DNA of 64,000 nt from Margaritifera margaritifera (GCA_029931535.1 JAQPZY010001660.1:2815001-2879000); one strand, 5' to 3'. Counted from the stretch's first letter, positions 25,074 to 37,814 are shown. Made by a program: numbers and translations. Notes: generated by a model not told the origin, from the sequence alone.

Positions 25074-26180
25074 AATCATCATTTGAAAGCAAGCCACTAG
25101 GATAGGTCTTTATATTTTGGCAGAAACACTTCTTTGCATTTGTCCCTATCATATTCTTTATTTGAACATTTTCTGTCTTTTCCTTTTTTCTATCCTCCAT
25201 CTTCCATCTCATTTGATGACAAAAACCTATACAAAAAATGACATCTGACAGTTCACCCATATGTTCAGCACATGGTGTAACAGTTCTGATTATTTATGGG
25301 AAGTGGGTGGAGCTTAATATGTAAGAACACAAGAAAATGGTAAGGGCTAGCAGTAAATGGTTATTTTTTACGAGTTATATAGCGTTGTTATTCTAAGAAG
25401 AAAGAGGAGTAATTTAACTATCTTTAAATCATATCTATTTTTGAATTTTTTTTTTTTATATAATTATGTATGCCTTATATCAAGGTGAGAATTTATTCCT
25501 TGATAATTCTAGTTCATCACCCCAGTCTAAATCTTGTGGAATTATCTCGCATAAGTGCTGTGTAGTACCATGTTTTTGAGGTCTCAGTTGGTCAGTTGAG
25601 GATGGATCTCTTGGACAGTATACAATATGTAATGTCGTAAATATATTTGTTGCTTATTTTATCTCACATCTGATATACACACATCTATTGGATTTGAAAG
25701 GATGAAGGTACCAGACTTAGGGCAGTGTGGATTAACATTTTGAGTATGCCTTTGGTTTGAGTAAAGAACGGAATATTTTGCTAAAAGTCTTGTTATTATT
25801 TCAAAGTGCACAAGGGCAAAAAAGTGTGAAATAAAAATCTACACAAAATTTACACAAACATTTTTGTCTTATTATTTTCAACAGTACCAAACATCACTTG
25901 CCTTGTGGGACAAGCTCTTATGGATTTCACTTGCCCTGACCCTAGTTTGACTTGCCTTGAACAATTGGGCAACTGTTAATGTTGAACCCCTATCTGGTTA
26001 TTTGCTGGTTTGTTGGTTATTTGATGTTTGCAGTTTGGTGTATGTTATGCAGAAGCAAATATGGTAAAAAAAATTGGAATATATATATATGTGTCCATAA
26101 GGTAAGTTGTACTTTATAATCAACATGTTTACTGCATTTGAGATCAAGGTCAGTTTTGTTTACATAGCATTTGGTACCAG
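25074..26180. other. AT-rich DNA, no gene recognised
   Basis: A T-tract at about 25446-25458 and a patch rich in ACTTGCC.TG words (25895-25970) are visible, but nothing that I can assign to a gene. Confidence 0.5.
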
Positions 26181-26293
26181 AGTGGAAATTTCCACTGCTT
26201 ACATTCGAGAAGTCACATCCGCAGAAAAAAAATTCCCACTAGAGTCGCGCATTTTCTAGAACATTCTGTCACGTGACTTATGTTTATATATGG
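26181..26293 (+). promoter_or_regulatory. promoter-like cluster: kB palindrome, HSE, E-box, TATA
   Basis: In order: the perfect 16-bp palindrome AGTGGAAATTTCCACT (26181-26196), whose core GGAAATTTCC fits the NF-kB consensus; TTCTAGAACATTC (26254-26266), a perfect three-block heat-shock element; GTCACGTGAC (26268-26277), a palindromic E-box; and TTATATATGG (26284-26293), TATA-like. A splice-donor-like ACT|GTAAGT lies downstream at about 26685-26691 and AATAAA at 26723-26728. This could be a noncoding first exon with its promoter, or a solo LTR (promoter, then polyadenylation signal). No duplicated flank was found for the LTR reading, and chance in AT-rich DNA remains possible. Confidence 0.4.
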
Positions 26294-26835
26294 AGATTTT
26301 GGTGGACAATATTTCATTCTTGTTGAAATGGTCAACCTAAGAAGAATCATTCTAATAATCAGATGTTAAGAGTTGTGTTGTGAAAAATCATTCCAAATTC
26401 AGAGAAAGGAATTATTTATTTGAAATATTAACTGAAATTACCAAAAGTGCTCATTCTCTAATTGGATTAATAATTGACTTTGGGATTTATGTGAATTTAT
26501 TCAAAGATATTCTGGATTACATCATTTAGGCATATTAGAACATTCAAGACTACTAGCACATTAGGACATTCAAGGCTACTTTCATTCATTTGGAAACAAT
26601 CATTCATGCAGAACATTCTATATTTAGGACTTGTGATTAGGACACTTAGGAGTATTGGATTATTTGGATTTTAATTCACATTACTGTAAGTGTCTTTTGA
26701 TTTTCATTTTAATTATCTAGAAATAAATTGTTTTTTGATTTTTACTTGATTTGTTGGTTTCACTTTCTTTCTGTTACATTTTTCTTAGACCATAGAGTCG
26801 TAACAATATATATCAATTAGATGGACAGGTGGTCA

Positions 26836-26962
26836 GGTGGACTATGACTTGGAAGTGTTATTGAATAATAGTAATATTATTATTATACAGTATAGATAGA
26901 TGGACTATGACTGGAAGTGTTATTAAATAATAGTAATATTATTATTATACAGTATAGATTGA
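26836..26962. repeat. 63-64-bp direct duplication
   Basis: GGACTATGAC, TGGAAGTGTTATT, AATAATAGTAATATTATTAT and TATACAGTATAGAT occur twice in tandem, with a one-base difference in length. Confidence 0.9.
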
Positions 26963-27051
26963 TGGATTGATGTGAATTGGAAGCATTACTCAAACAGAAA
27001 TAGGAAGTTAACTCAATACACAAGTACTTAGATGGACTGACATACAGGTGG

Positions 27052-27300
27052 TTTGGATTGGTTTTGTTGATTTAATGCCATTTTTCAGCACATGATAAGC
27101 TATACATAGCGGCCAGTATATTTGGTGGAGGAAGAAACTGGGAAAACTCTGGGAAGAACCACCAACCTACAGGAAGCTACTGGCAAGCTTTCTCACATAC
27201 CCACATTAGCCGAGCCAAGACTCAAACTCACGCATACAGAGGTGAGATGTCAGTGATCTGTAAATACGAATGCCTTAGACCACTCGGCTACCTGGGGCAG
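27052..27300 (-). mobile_element. tRNA-derived SINE, family A, with 14-bp TSD
   Basis: TGACATACAGGTGG occurs at 27038-27051 and 27301-27314. On the minus strand the head reads CTGCCCCAGGTAGCCGAGTG and GTCTAAGGC (A-box, about 27272-27290) and GAGTTTGAGTCTTGG (B-box, 27215-27229). A body follows with GCTTGCCAGTAGCTTCCTG, GGTTCTTCCCAGAGTTTTCC and CTTCCTCCACCAAATATACT, and a tail AAAAATGGCATTAAAT. The whole is 249 bp and noncoding. The second full copy is at 58945-59207 on the other strand. Confidence 0.92.
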
Positions 27301-28068
27301 TGACATACAGGTGGACAGTGCATTCGAGATGTTATTGAATAGTTTATTAAATATCAATACATAAATTTCTGTGGATGTCACCTTTTTCACCATGAGATTA
27401 AAGTGCAAGTCATACAGGTCATATAGGCTTGTTGTACTGACTATTTCAGCTATAGGTGTCATTTTTAAGACTTTGATTCCACATACCTTTAAATGGCAAT
27501 TATTCAGTTTATTTTGCTTGCTCATCAATATGTATTCATTGCAAGATCATTATATAACCAGCCAGAAAATACATGTGACAGAATTAGGTAAAGAATGTGG
27601 ACAATTTTAGATGAAGCCAACCAAGTGGTGTGATCCAGTGTGAACTGGATTGAATGTTGTGCACTGTGATGTCACAATGAAAGTTCTGCATATTGGAAAA
27701 TAATTGTATTACTATGCACTGGTAATGATTAGACCTGATGGTCTGTTTTCTTCATCCAATTTAGTGCTCAGCCGACTTTGTAAAAGTCCATAACGATCAA
27801 TAGTTTTCGTCTGGAGGTTTTGTGATGACAACTTACATGCAGATCACTTAGCAAATCAGGAACGAACAGACTTTGGTAAAACTATATGAGTATTCAGTTT
27901 TAGAACAACAATTAACATTTCAAAAAATGCGCCTACATGACCCTGTTGATGTTCACTTTAGAAGAGGTGAAATGGTTGGATTATTAAAACTATGCAGTAG
28001 TATTTACATAAAATTACGTAACATTTTAGGTGGAATCACCATTCTTAAATAGTGAGATGGAATTGCCA

Positions 28069-28279
28069 GTATGAATTGTTGGTTGGTTTTTAATGGCACT
28101 TTCAGCATGTTTTTTTGCTGATTGTATCATGTCTAAGAAATGGGAACTACGTGCCTTTTCCGAAGACACACCAAGGCAGCCAACCCAGGCTGGCCTGGGC
28201 GTGTATCGAACCCATGACCCTTGGACTATGAATCTGTTGCTCTACCAAAGGACCTACCACACTTCCTGACTGAATGAAA
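28069..28279 (-). mobile_element. tRNA-derived SINE, family B, second copy
   Basis: GAATTGCCA at 28060-28068 and 28280-28288 gives a short probable target duplication. Tail GGTTTTTAATGGCACTTTCA, core GCCAACCCAGGCTGGCCTGG and the antisense B-box GTATCGAACCC match the 24.85-kb copy. The tRNA head is more decayed (CTGTTGCTCTACCAAAGGAC). Confidence 0.85.
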
Positions 28280-28288
28280 GAATTGCCA

Positions 28289-31056
28289 TGGCAGAAATGA
28301 TACTACTTGTGGCAGAATAGCCTTATGAATTGCATATGAGGAAATTTAATCTGCAACATTGTAGTGAATTGGGGCCAGAATGCTTAAAAACAATGTTCCA
28401 CGCTGAGGAAATGCACAGCTGGAGTAGTATGCAGTGGAGAACCCCAAGGAACAAAACAGTTCGGTTGTAATTTTGTGAATTACACAATGAACAAATGTAA
28501 GGAACTGCCATTTCCTAATTCTTTGAAGGAAAAAACATAGTAGCTTTGAAATTCCATTATATGAATCCATCCCACTTAGAAAGCTTCAATTGCATGAGAT
28601 TTATTTTATGTTCTATATTGACTGCTGCTGCACTTACTACATTTAGCAGATACAGTGACCCTGTAGGAAAATAAAATTGAATCCTCTGAGAAATCAGAAA
28701 GGCAAATGTCAGGAAATTGCCAAATGTTTACAATTCAAACTGCAATTTTATCCACGGCAGGATTGACACCTTGAAAACTAATTAAATTTGCTCTCCAGTA
28801 GACTTTCACTGAAATGTTTCCTACTTTGTTGATTATTCTTAAACCATAAACTCAGATAGCTGTGGTTGATTTAGAAAAGAACTGCAAGCCTATGATATGT
28901 TTTTTGCATATTTTATTTGATACTTGCTGAGCATACTTCGCTTCAAAGTAAACTGAAAATTGATTGCTATTACAGAAACGACACTGATATTTTATAGTCC
29001 CCTTAAAGCCTTAATAACAGTACAGTAACAAAGAAATATTGTTGATTCACTACTGCATTGTTGTTTTTGGCCTCGTCTGGTTTTTGTTTCTAAATGTGTT
29101 TAAAAAGCGTTCAATATAATATCAATGAATTAAAAGTTTTTGAATGGTATATACATTTACTATGAGATGGTAATGCAAGTGTATGGATATTGCAATGGTC
29201 TTTTAAGCGATATTTTGCCCCTCTCCCCATCCCACCACCGATCGTCATGCTTTGGGAAACCTTATGTAATTTCTTTTTTCCTAATTCTGATTGTTTATTA
29301 TGAGAAAAAGTTCCTTATTGGAAGAGCAGAAAAGTTTTCCTTCAAAAATTCCACAGACTTATCCCTATCAGGTAATGTCAGCATCAGAAGTCACAGCAGT
29401 GAATACATATAGTCATCATCCTTGTGTGAACAAGTAGACATAGGTAGGAGCAACACTTCCTTCCTGAGATTTGTATTATTTTTTAAGCATATTCTAATAC
29501 ATTAAGAATGTACTGTGCTTTTTTATTGGTCAAATGTGGAATATTTTGGATAGTAAAATCCAGAATAAACAATCAGTGGAATTGATGCCATTGTGATGTC
29601 ATCACTGTTGCGCTGCAGATCTTTACATTTTTGTCCATTTTTCAATGAAATTTCTAAAGTGTGTTAGATTAGTTTAATTGAATTATGTTTTCGGATTTGT
29701 TGATGTATATCAGTTATACTGTCAGAAAGTTTACATTTTATGGTTACGCTAAAATATTACCGATAAAACTAAATTTGCAATAGTTAACCACAGATGCCAT
29801 ATTTATCTTATGATAAGTTACTCCCATCCCATTTGTGTTGAGTCCACCATAGCAGCAGCTGAACATAGTGATCACTTTGGTGTCTGTATGTGTCTGTTCA
29901 TATATCCATTTCTATGTCTGTCAGTATGCCCATCCCTAGATTAATCTCAAGTTTTTTATTTTAGCTAAATAAAAGGTGGCTTAATGAAAATATGTCTCTT
30001 GTTTGCTAAGGATATATTAGTCTGATAGTTAGACCACCCATGACTTTTTGACAACTTTATTACAATGGTCCCTGGTATTATCATGGGAGAAATACTTTAT
30101 GTGTCAGGAAATGTGAAAACACAGTTTCGTACTGTTTCATTGTCTTCTAATTTGTTATTCAATGAAGAATGCATATAACTAAAACCTGTAGAACATGTCA
30201 CTGAAGGACATACAATGAAAGCAGATGAACAGGAAATTGATCGACAATTACACTAGTTCCTCCCCCCACCATCTCACAAAATTTCTCAGAAGTTTTCCTC
30301 AAGTTGAGTTTTTCCAGTGCTTTTTGTAATGATACTGCTGACGACAGCTAGATTTCTTCAGATATGGAACAAAGGATGAAGAACAACTCTGTTGTTGTAA
30401 AATTTTAGACCTTGTATAATTATCTTTTTATTCTTGAAGAAAGAGTTGAGAAATTCCTTGAACAAATCCTCAATTTTTCCACAAAGAAAATACAAGGCTC
30501 TTTTCAGGATAATACAATATATAATGACTGCTAAATATTCAGTGAAAAATTCACTGTTGCCAAGTAAGTCATAAGGAATATGTTAAAAAGTTGGAAGTCG
30601 AGAAAGAAAACGTTGCTGTAATGAACGATTTAGGGTCCGTAATAATGCAGCATTCATTATTAGGAAGTATTATAGTTACATGTGTATTTAGTGATCCAAA
30701 GTAGGCTTTTTATATATAAACAGATGTATAATAGTGAAGTTCATTATAGCATAGGACCACCGGATGCTAAAGTGTAATCCCCAAAACTGTATGTGAAACA
30801 AGTCTCTATTTAGGATTATCCGGAAATATCAGCTAGATGTTATGGAAATTGGAAAAAGCTTAAAACTACATTAAAACTTTAATAACTCTTAATTATTTGA
30901 ATACTCAGCATCTCTTGAATGACTTACTCAGTCTGAGCATGACTTACTCAGTCTTAGTAGTCCCAACATGACTTCTGACATCGAGCTTTCTCTTGTGTGA
31001 CTATCAAAAAGTCGGTACAACTTCAAACTCAAACAAACAAAAAAAGAAGAGTGTAT
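28289..31056. other. AT-rich DNA, no gene recognised
   Basis: Nearly 2.8 kb in which I see no conserved exon, RNA gene or clear repeat family. A head-like patch near 29840-29960 (CATAGTGATCACTTTGGTG, then several TGTCTGT words) may be a decayed start of the tandem-cassette type. Confidence 0.5.
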
Positions 31057-32396
31057 TTAGCCCTACTGGTCGTACACCAGAAGAACTGATGGGATAACCT
31101 GTTGTCCATTGTCTATCATCTCTCCATCAATCCGTCCATTAGCACAAAATTGTTATTGCTACATCTCTTAAACTACTTGAGGGATTGCCATGAAACTTTA
31201 CACAAACATTGATCCCAAGGTCTAGTTGGTCGTAAATGAAAATGCTGTATAAAGTATGGACACTACAGTGACCCTCTTGAGAATCTTGTTATCGCTACTC
31301 CACCAGAATGGATGGTCATATCAACACGGGGTTTTCAGTAAAAAACTTCGTATATCTGTTTTGTCCTATTTGAAAATGGTGCTGATCTGACATCCAATAT
31401 GGCCACCTCAGCAGCCATAATGAAAATCTTGTTATCACCACTCCTTAACAGTAAGTAATATCGACATGGGGTTTTCACCAAAACACTTCTTATGATGTCT
31501 AGTTGGTACTAAATGAAAATGGTGCCGATCTTATATCCAGTATGGCCTCAGTTCCAGCTATCTTGAAAATCATGTTGCTATTCCTACTGAATGGAAGTCA
31601 TATCAACATGGGGTTTTCAATGGAAGACTTATTATGGTGTCTAGTTGGTCTTAAATGAAAATTGTGCCAATCTGACAACCAATATGGCCGTCACATGGCC
31701 ATCTTGAAAATCTTGTCGCTACTTCTAGATGGAAAGCCATATCAACATTGGTTTTCACCAGAAGACTTCTTATGATGTCTAGTTGGTACTGAATGAAAGG
31801 GGTGCTGATCTTATATCCAGTATGGTCTCCATTCCAGGTATCTTGAAAATCTTGTTATTGCTACTTCTCCTCATATCGAAATGGTTTTTTCACCAGAAGA
31901 TTAATTATGATATCTAGCTGGTCCTGAATGAAAATGATGCTGATCTGACTTCAAATATGGCAACAATGGCAGCCATCTTGAAAATCTTATTGCTACTCAT
32001 CCTAAATGGAAAGTCATATTGACATGGGGTTTTCATGAGAAGACTTCGTATGGTGTCTAGTTCGTCCTGAACAAAAATGGTGCTGATCTGACATCCAATA
32101 TGGCCAACATGGTGGCCATCTTGAAAATGTTATCACTATGCCTCCAAAATTTATAGTCATATTGACATACGGTTTTCACCAAAAGTCTAGTTGTCTAGTT
32201 TGATGTAAATTAATTTGGTGCCAATCCTACATCCAGTATGGCTGCCATAGTGGCTAATTTGAAAATCTTATCACTCTAGAATATCAGAGATAGTTTCAAC
32301 ACTCAGCAGTTAAAAAGAAGAATTGGTCTTATCTCGAATTCCTGGAAATTCTTTTCGGACAGTAGAGGATCAGGCTCTTCAGGGGACTCTTGTTAT
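31057..32396 (+). repeat. head-body-tail repeat cassette I (148-bp body, about 7 units)
   Basis: The head (TAGCCCTACTGGTCGTACAC, CAGAAGAACTGATGGG, then TTGATCCCAAGGTCTAGTTGG) is followed by units containing GGTGCTGATCTGACATCCAA, TATGGCC.CC, GCAGCCATCTTGAAAATCTT, GGAAAGTCATATCAACATGG and AAGACTTCTTATGATGTCTA. The tail is TTTCAACACTCAGCAGTTAA, AAAGAAGAATTGGTCTTATC, CCTGGAAATTCTTTTC and GGGGACTCTTGTTATTT. Head and tail match cassette III (55963-56705), which has fewer body units. Noncoding. Confidence 0.88.
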
Positions 32397-32589
32397 TTTA
32401 TTTTTTTTAACACATATAGATTAGGTGGAATATTTGTAATGATTGAATAAGGACATATGCTGTGATTTGAGAGAGAGATAGAGAGCAAAATACTCTTGTA
32501 ATTCTTGTGTTTCTTTTATTACAATGCAATCTATTTGTTATTGCAAGTCTATATTTTGTTGTATATATATTGTCTCCCTTGCCATCCCC

Positions 32590-34496
32590 AGCCATAAGGC
32601 CAAGTGAACTTATGGTATGACTCTGTATCAGTTGTACACCGTCTGTTGAGCATCCATCAACAATTGCCATTTTCAACTTCTACCTTAAAACCACTAAACT
32701 AATTTCAACTAAACTGTGCAGACAGCATCCTGGCTTGAATGCCTTTCAGTTTTATTCTAATGCTGCTGATCCATCATTTAAATGTGGTCTCCATTACTAA
32801 AAATAGAAAAATCTTTAAACGACTTCTTGAAAACCACTCAACAGAATTTGACCAAATATGACATCATCCTGGCTTGAACGGTTTTCAAGCTTGTGCAGAT
32901 GATTCTGATCCACCATCAGATATGGCCACAAATGATTTTGATCCACCATTAAACATGGCCCCCATTACTGTAAAAAATAAAAAACTTTAAATGACCTCTT
33001 CTCAAAAACTGATCATCAGAAAGCGTCGTAGCATAAAAGGCTTTCAGATGTATACAAATTATGCTGATCTGCAATCAAATATAGCCACTGATACTAAGAA
33101 CGGAAAATCTTTCAGTGACTTCTTATAAAGAAAACTGCTCAACAGAATTTGACCAGATTTGTCAGAAAGCATCCTGGCATGAATGGTTTTCAAATTTGTA
33201 CCAGTGATGCCGATGTGCCATCAATTATAGCCACCATTAATAAAATGTTGCAGACAGCATCCATGGCTGAATGCCGTTCAGTGTTGTACTAATGCTGCTG
33301 CTTCACCATGAAATATGGCCACCATTACTAAAAATAGAAAAACCTTTAAACAACTTCTTCTTGAAAACCATTAACAGAATTTGACTAAGTTTGACAGAAA
33401 GCATTCTGGCATGAAGGGCTTTCAAATTTTTACAAATGATGCCAATCCACCATCAAATATGATTTCCATTGCTGAAAATAGAAAAATCTTTGAATTGCTC
33501 CTTAAAAACCGCTCAACAGAATTTAACCAAATTGGACAGAAAGCGTGAAGGATTTTCAAAGTTGTTTAAATGATGCCAATCCACTATCAAATATACCCAT
33601 CATTACTAAAAATAGAAAATAACTTGAGGCAACTTATTCCTAAAAACTGCTGAAATAGAGTGTGAGCAAATTTTAACGGAAAGCAAACTAGCATGAAGGG
33701 CTTTCAAGCTTGTACAACTGATGTCAATCCACCATCAAATATGGGCACTCTTACTATAAAAGAAAAATAATTAAATGACTTTTCAAAAACAGATGAACAG
33801 AATTTTACCAAATTTAAAAGAAAGCATCCTGGCATAAATTTAGGCATTTCAAATGTATAGAAATTATGCAGATCTGCCATCAAATATGGCCACCATTACT
33901 GCAAATAGAAATACTGTTAAATGACTTCTTTAAACAGCTCAACATAATTTGACCAAATCTGACAGCTTTCTAGCATAAAACGCATAAAATGCTTTCCGAT
34001 TTGTACAAATGATGCCAATCTGCTGTCAAATATAGCCACTATGAATAAAAAATAGAAAACCTTTAAATGATTTCTTCTCAAAAACTGCTAAATAGAATTT
34101 GACCAAATTTGTTTGAAAGCAACCTCATGAAGGGCTTTAAAATTTATACAAATGATGTCGATCAGCCATCAAATATGGGCACCATTACTACAAATATTTA
34201 AACGACTTTATCAATGAAAAAAATAAAATAACCACTGTACAGAATTAGACCAAATTTGACAGAAAGCATTCTGGCATAAAGGCCTTTCAAAAATGATGCT
34301 GATGTGCCATCAAAATGGATGAAGATACAACAAAACTGAGAATCCTTGAAAGAGTTATTTTCATAACATGAGCAGTTAACAGCATTGGAAGGCATTTCAA
34401 CAGAAAACTTCCACTGACCCAGATTTCTTGGCCAACTGCTGCATTTGACTATTAGACAGGTGTCAGCAAGGTGAGCCACTTGGGCTTCTTGTTTTT
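32590..34496 (+). repeat. head-body-tail repeat cassette II (~140-bp body, about 13 units)
   Basis: The head CCATAAGGCCAAGTGAACTT ATGG precedes diverged units with CAACAGAATTTGACCAAATT, GACAGAAAGCATCCTGGCAT, GAAGGGCTTTCAAATTTGTA, GATGCCGATCCACCATCAAA and TATGGCCACCATTACTAAAA. It ends AAGGTGAGCCACTTGGGCTT CTTGTTTTT. The body is unrelated to cassette I, but the position and style of the head and tail are the same. Confidence 0.88.
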
Positions 34497-34859
34497 ATTG
34501 CTGTTCTCTAAGGATATTTTAGCATTAGAAGTGTACTAATGTAATTAAAGTCTGGTTTTTGTCATAATTTGATAGGTACATTGTGAATGCAAAAAAATAA
34601 TTTTAAATTTTTTTTGTTCTTAATTATTTGGTACATAGAACCTTTTAGTTACTAAAATTATGCAAATTTTAAGTACCTAAGAAAATGATAATTAATTCCA
34701 GCAGTGGAACTTTATTGTAAGCAACATATCTAAAAGAAACTATTGAGCCAATCTAGACTAAAATTGATATTTATATTCCTGGGGTGGGTCCCAAGACCTA
34801 ATTAGGTTGAGGTAACTGACCCTGTTTTTGATTTTTTTTGGTTACACATTATTTGTAGC

Positions 34860-35730
34860 TTTTTTGACTTTATTTACAACAACCCTGTAACCATCTTTAA
34901 GCAGAAATATCTTGATATAGACAAAAAAAATGTGGTATGCATATTTGCGGTATGCATATTTGCATTAATATGTAGATGACCTGATTAGATTTACTTTACC
35001 TTGTGGACTTGTACATTTTTGCATAAGACTTGTAAACAGGATTAAGCTAAAGTCATTTAAAGTGGACACATGAAATTTGATAGGATTATTTGTATATTCA
35101 TAAGTTGAAAACCTCTTTAGATTTATATTTTAGATTTTCACGCCATTTTAGCAGTTTTTCAACTGTTTCAGATATTTACACTTTTGGGACTTTTTTTGAT
35201 AAAGACTTTGTAAGCAGAAATCACTCGAGCGAGGTAAACAAACAAAATCAAGGAGATTTATTTGTATTATTATGTAGATGAGCTGATTTGATTTTCAGGC
35301 CATCACAGCAGTTTTTCAACTTTTTACGCAGTTGTTTGACCTTTAGAACATGTGAGCTTTTTGACAAAAACCATGCTAACACAATTAAGTAAAAACCACT
35401 TTAGGTAGACAAATGAAGCTTGGTAAACATATATGTATTCATATGTATATACATGTATCCTGAATAGATTTTTGGACCATTACAGCAATTATTCCTTTTT
35501 TTTTGCACATATTTGAAGTTTTTGAACCGAGACATTTGAAGAAAAAAAACAAAAAAACAACCTTGTTTTTACACAATGTAGCAAAAACCATTTAAGGTAG
35601 ACACAAAAAAATTTGGCACACAGTCATGTTTGTAGGCACATGTAGATGACTTAACTAGATCTTCATGGCATTTGAGCAGTTTTTCTTCATTTAAAATTTT
35701 TTTTAAAACCTAGTTTTATTTGGTTTGCAG
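34860..35730. repeat. diverged ~180-300-bp repeat family
   Basis: GATGACCTGATTAGATTTAC (about 34976), GATGAGCTGATTTGATTTTC (about 35277), CCTGAATAGATTTTTGGACC (about 35458) and GATGACTTAACTAGATCTTC (about 35646) are equivalent points. Each is followed by a GCAGTTTTTCA-like stretch and TTTTGAC. A related fragment lies near 2990-3050. Confidence 0.65.
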
Positions 35731-36724
35731 TGTTTGTACAAAGATAAATCTAGGGGGTGGGGGCAAGATTTTCGCCTCCTAGCTCTTCATTTGGAAAAAT
35801 TTCAGACTTATCGTAAGTTTTGTAAATATGAAACTTTCTGTATGCAACTTAAATTGACCAAACTGTTTTAATCTAATGAGAGGAAACCTAAAATCCGGAC
35901 CTTAAAAAATCAGGAACATTCCTATATCGCACTCCAAACAAAATCTCATTTTATTCACCTTGCTAGATTTTCCTTTCCTTCTGTCAAGTAACAGTGTCGC
36001 AGAATAACATTAATTTTCATGGTGGGGAGGGTGAAGACATGTTTGGGTTTCAAAAACAAATCCCTTCTAGTTGACAAGTAATTTCAGAATATGAAATAGG
36101 CACAGCCTAAAAGCAGCAACCACAGCTGACTTCTGCTTGTGATGTCATGCTGACTGATATCGTGTGACACTATAGAGATTTCTCCCACTGTGGCATAAGC
36201 ATGTTCTCAGCATATGCAGATGAAACTGCAATACATTGCATGGAATATCTTTGAATTTTTTTTCAATGAATGTTCATTTGTTACACATAAATAATTATTT
36301 TATTCTTAATTGACTCGTTAAATAAACAGAAAACCATTGACAAAGACAAAGCCTTGGGAGTGTAACTTCACTTCATTTGTGTGATATCATGTGCATACTG
36401 ACCGACACTGCATGAAGCCATGGAGATTTATTACAATGCAGCACGAGTGCGTTCTTAGGAAACACTTAGTTTGATGAGGAGGAAACAATTTGTTCTTTTT
36501 CTTGTTATAAATGACTCTTGTCTCAGCTAAAAATAAATTTCCATACTAGATTGTGAAAATTCTGTGTTTTTGGCAAATGTAAGCACATGGACCTCACTAT
36601 AAGTTTCCTCCCTTTTTAGGATAACACCACTGTCACAGTGCTATAAATTTGGTGGTAAAATGCCACCTAGAGAAACTTTATGCATTGGTAATAACATGCC
36701 AAAGAAGCATGAAAACTGCAGCAA
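35731..36724. other. AT-rich DNA, no gene recognised
   Basis: A diffuse similarity between 36125-36190 and 36365-36430 (TGATGTCATGCTGACTGATA versus TGATATCATGTGCATACTGA) suggests an old duplication. No gene was recognised. Confidence 0.45.
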
Positions 36725-37057
36725 AGCTGTGTAAAGAAGTTTGTACTCTTTCGTTTGCATATCAGTAAAACTTGAGCATACATTTGTAACAGCTGTGTAA
36801 AGAAGTTTGTACTCTTTCATATGCATATCAGTAAAACTTGAACATACATTTGTAACAGCTGTGTAAAGAAGTTTGTATTCTTTCATATGCATATCAGTAA
36901 AACTTGAGCATACATTTGCAAAAGCTGTGTAAAGAAGTTTGTATTCTTTCATATGCATATCAGTAAAACTTGAGCATACATTTGTAACAGCTGTGTAAAG
37001 AAGTTTGTATTCTTTCATATGCATATCAATAAAACTTGAGCATACGTTTGTAACAGC
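36725..37057. repeat. 66-bp minisatellite, 5 units
   Basis: Units begin AGCTGTGTAAAGAAGTTTGT at 36725, 36791, 36857, 36923 and 36989, exactly 66 bp apart, and are nearly identical. The 22-codon period opens minus-strand frames (MHMKEYKLLYTA), taken as artefacts. Confidence 0.95.
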
Positions 37058-37234
37058 AGTTGAGAATTAGTAGAATTTTGGTGGGATTCATGTAATGTTT
37101 TCTTTACAAATATCACATAAAACTTTCTCACACAGGTGTAACTCAAATTTGTCTCATTAAGTGTATGGAAAGCAATAGCAGAGGCAAAGGCTACAGAGCA
37201 TACAAATTGCAACAGTATGGTGAGTTGTGTATTG

Positions 37235-37395
37235 CAGCGGTTCCAACCTCAGGTGGCGACCCAAATCAGGGTTGTGGGGGTCCTAAGTAGGGTAGCATAG
37301 GGTCATCAGAAGAAATCATATCATAAGCCTGAGGGTCAAGAGGTCCTGTTGGTGTCCAATTTAGGGTCACACCAAAATAAGGTTGGAAACCACTG
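37235..37395. mobile_element. hAT-type MITE with 8-bp TSD
   Basis: The left end CAGCGGTTCCAACCT and the right end AAGGTTGGAAACCACTG are inverted copies of the classic hAT terminus CAGNGGTT. The flanks are GTGTATTG (37227-37234) and GTGTATTC (37396-37403), 7 of 8 identical, the hAT target size. The interior (161 bp in total) has GACCC/GGGTC words but no ORF, so it is a non-autonomous element. Confidence 0.9.
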
Positions 37396-37559
37396 GTGTA
37401 TTCGATCACATGAAGCTATATGCTATTTCAGACATACTTGTTTTATTATTTATCGATGGTCTGGTCCAAAATAGCCACATGATGATCATATTCTACACTT
37501 GATGGCAGACCCTTTCACAAGTCATTGTAACTGCCAGTAGTTAATGGTTTGTTTGCTTT

Positions 37560-37662
37560 AATGCTTGGTTTGGTTTATCGGTGTTAATCCCACTTTTAAC
37601 ACCTTATCGAAGCCATGACCCTTGGATTATGAGTCTGACACTCTACCAAGTGGTTCCTCTTG
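37560..37662 (-). mobile_element. SINE family B fragment (internally deleted)
   Basis: Antisense tail TTGGTTTGGTTTATCGGTGT and CCCACTTTTAACACC is joined directly to TCGAAGCCATGACCCTTGGA, TTATGAGTCTGACACTCTAC and CAAGTGG, the tRNA-like head. The core between them is missing. Confidence 0.75.
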
Positions 37663-37814
37663 CTTTAGTGTCTTACATTAGCAAAATGCCAATCAAATGA
37701 CTGTGTCATTTTTATTTGAGCCTACTTGTAGCAGATGTCAAGGCAACAGTATTATTTTTTCTGGCAGTTGTTGTGGCAGTTGGGAATGGGAAAATTGTAG
37801 CAGTAATGTCAACA

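Noticed and set aside
26157..26808. Complete solo LTR (TGTTTAC to GTAACA)
   Set aside because: A possible start and end and internal promoter/polyA words exist, but no flanking target duplication or second copy is visible. It is kept only as an alternative for the regulatory cluster.
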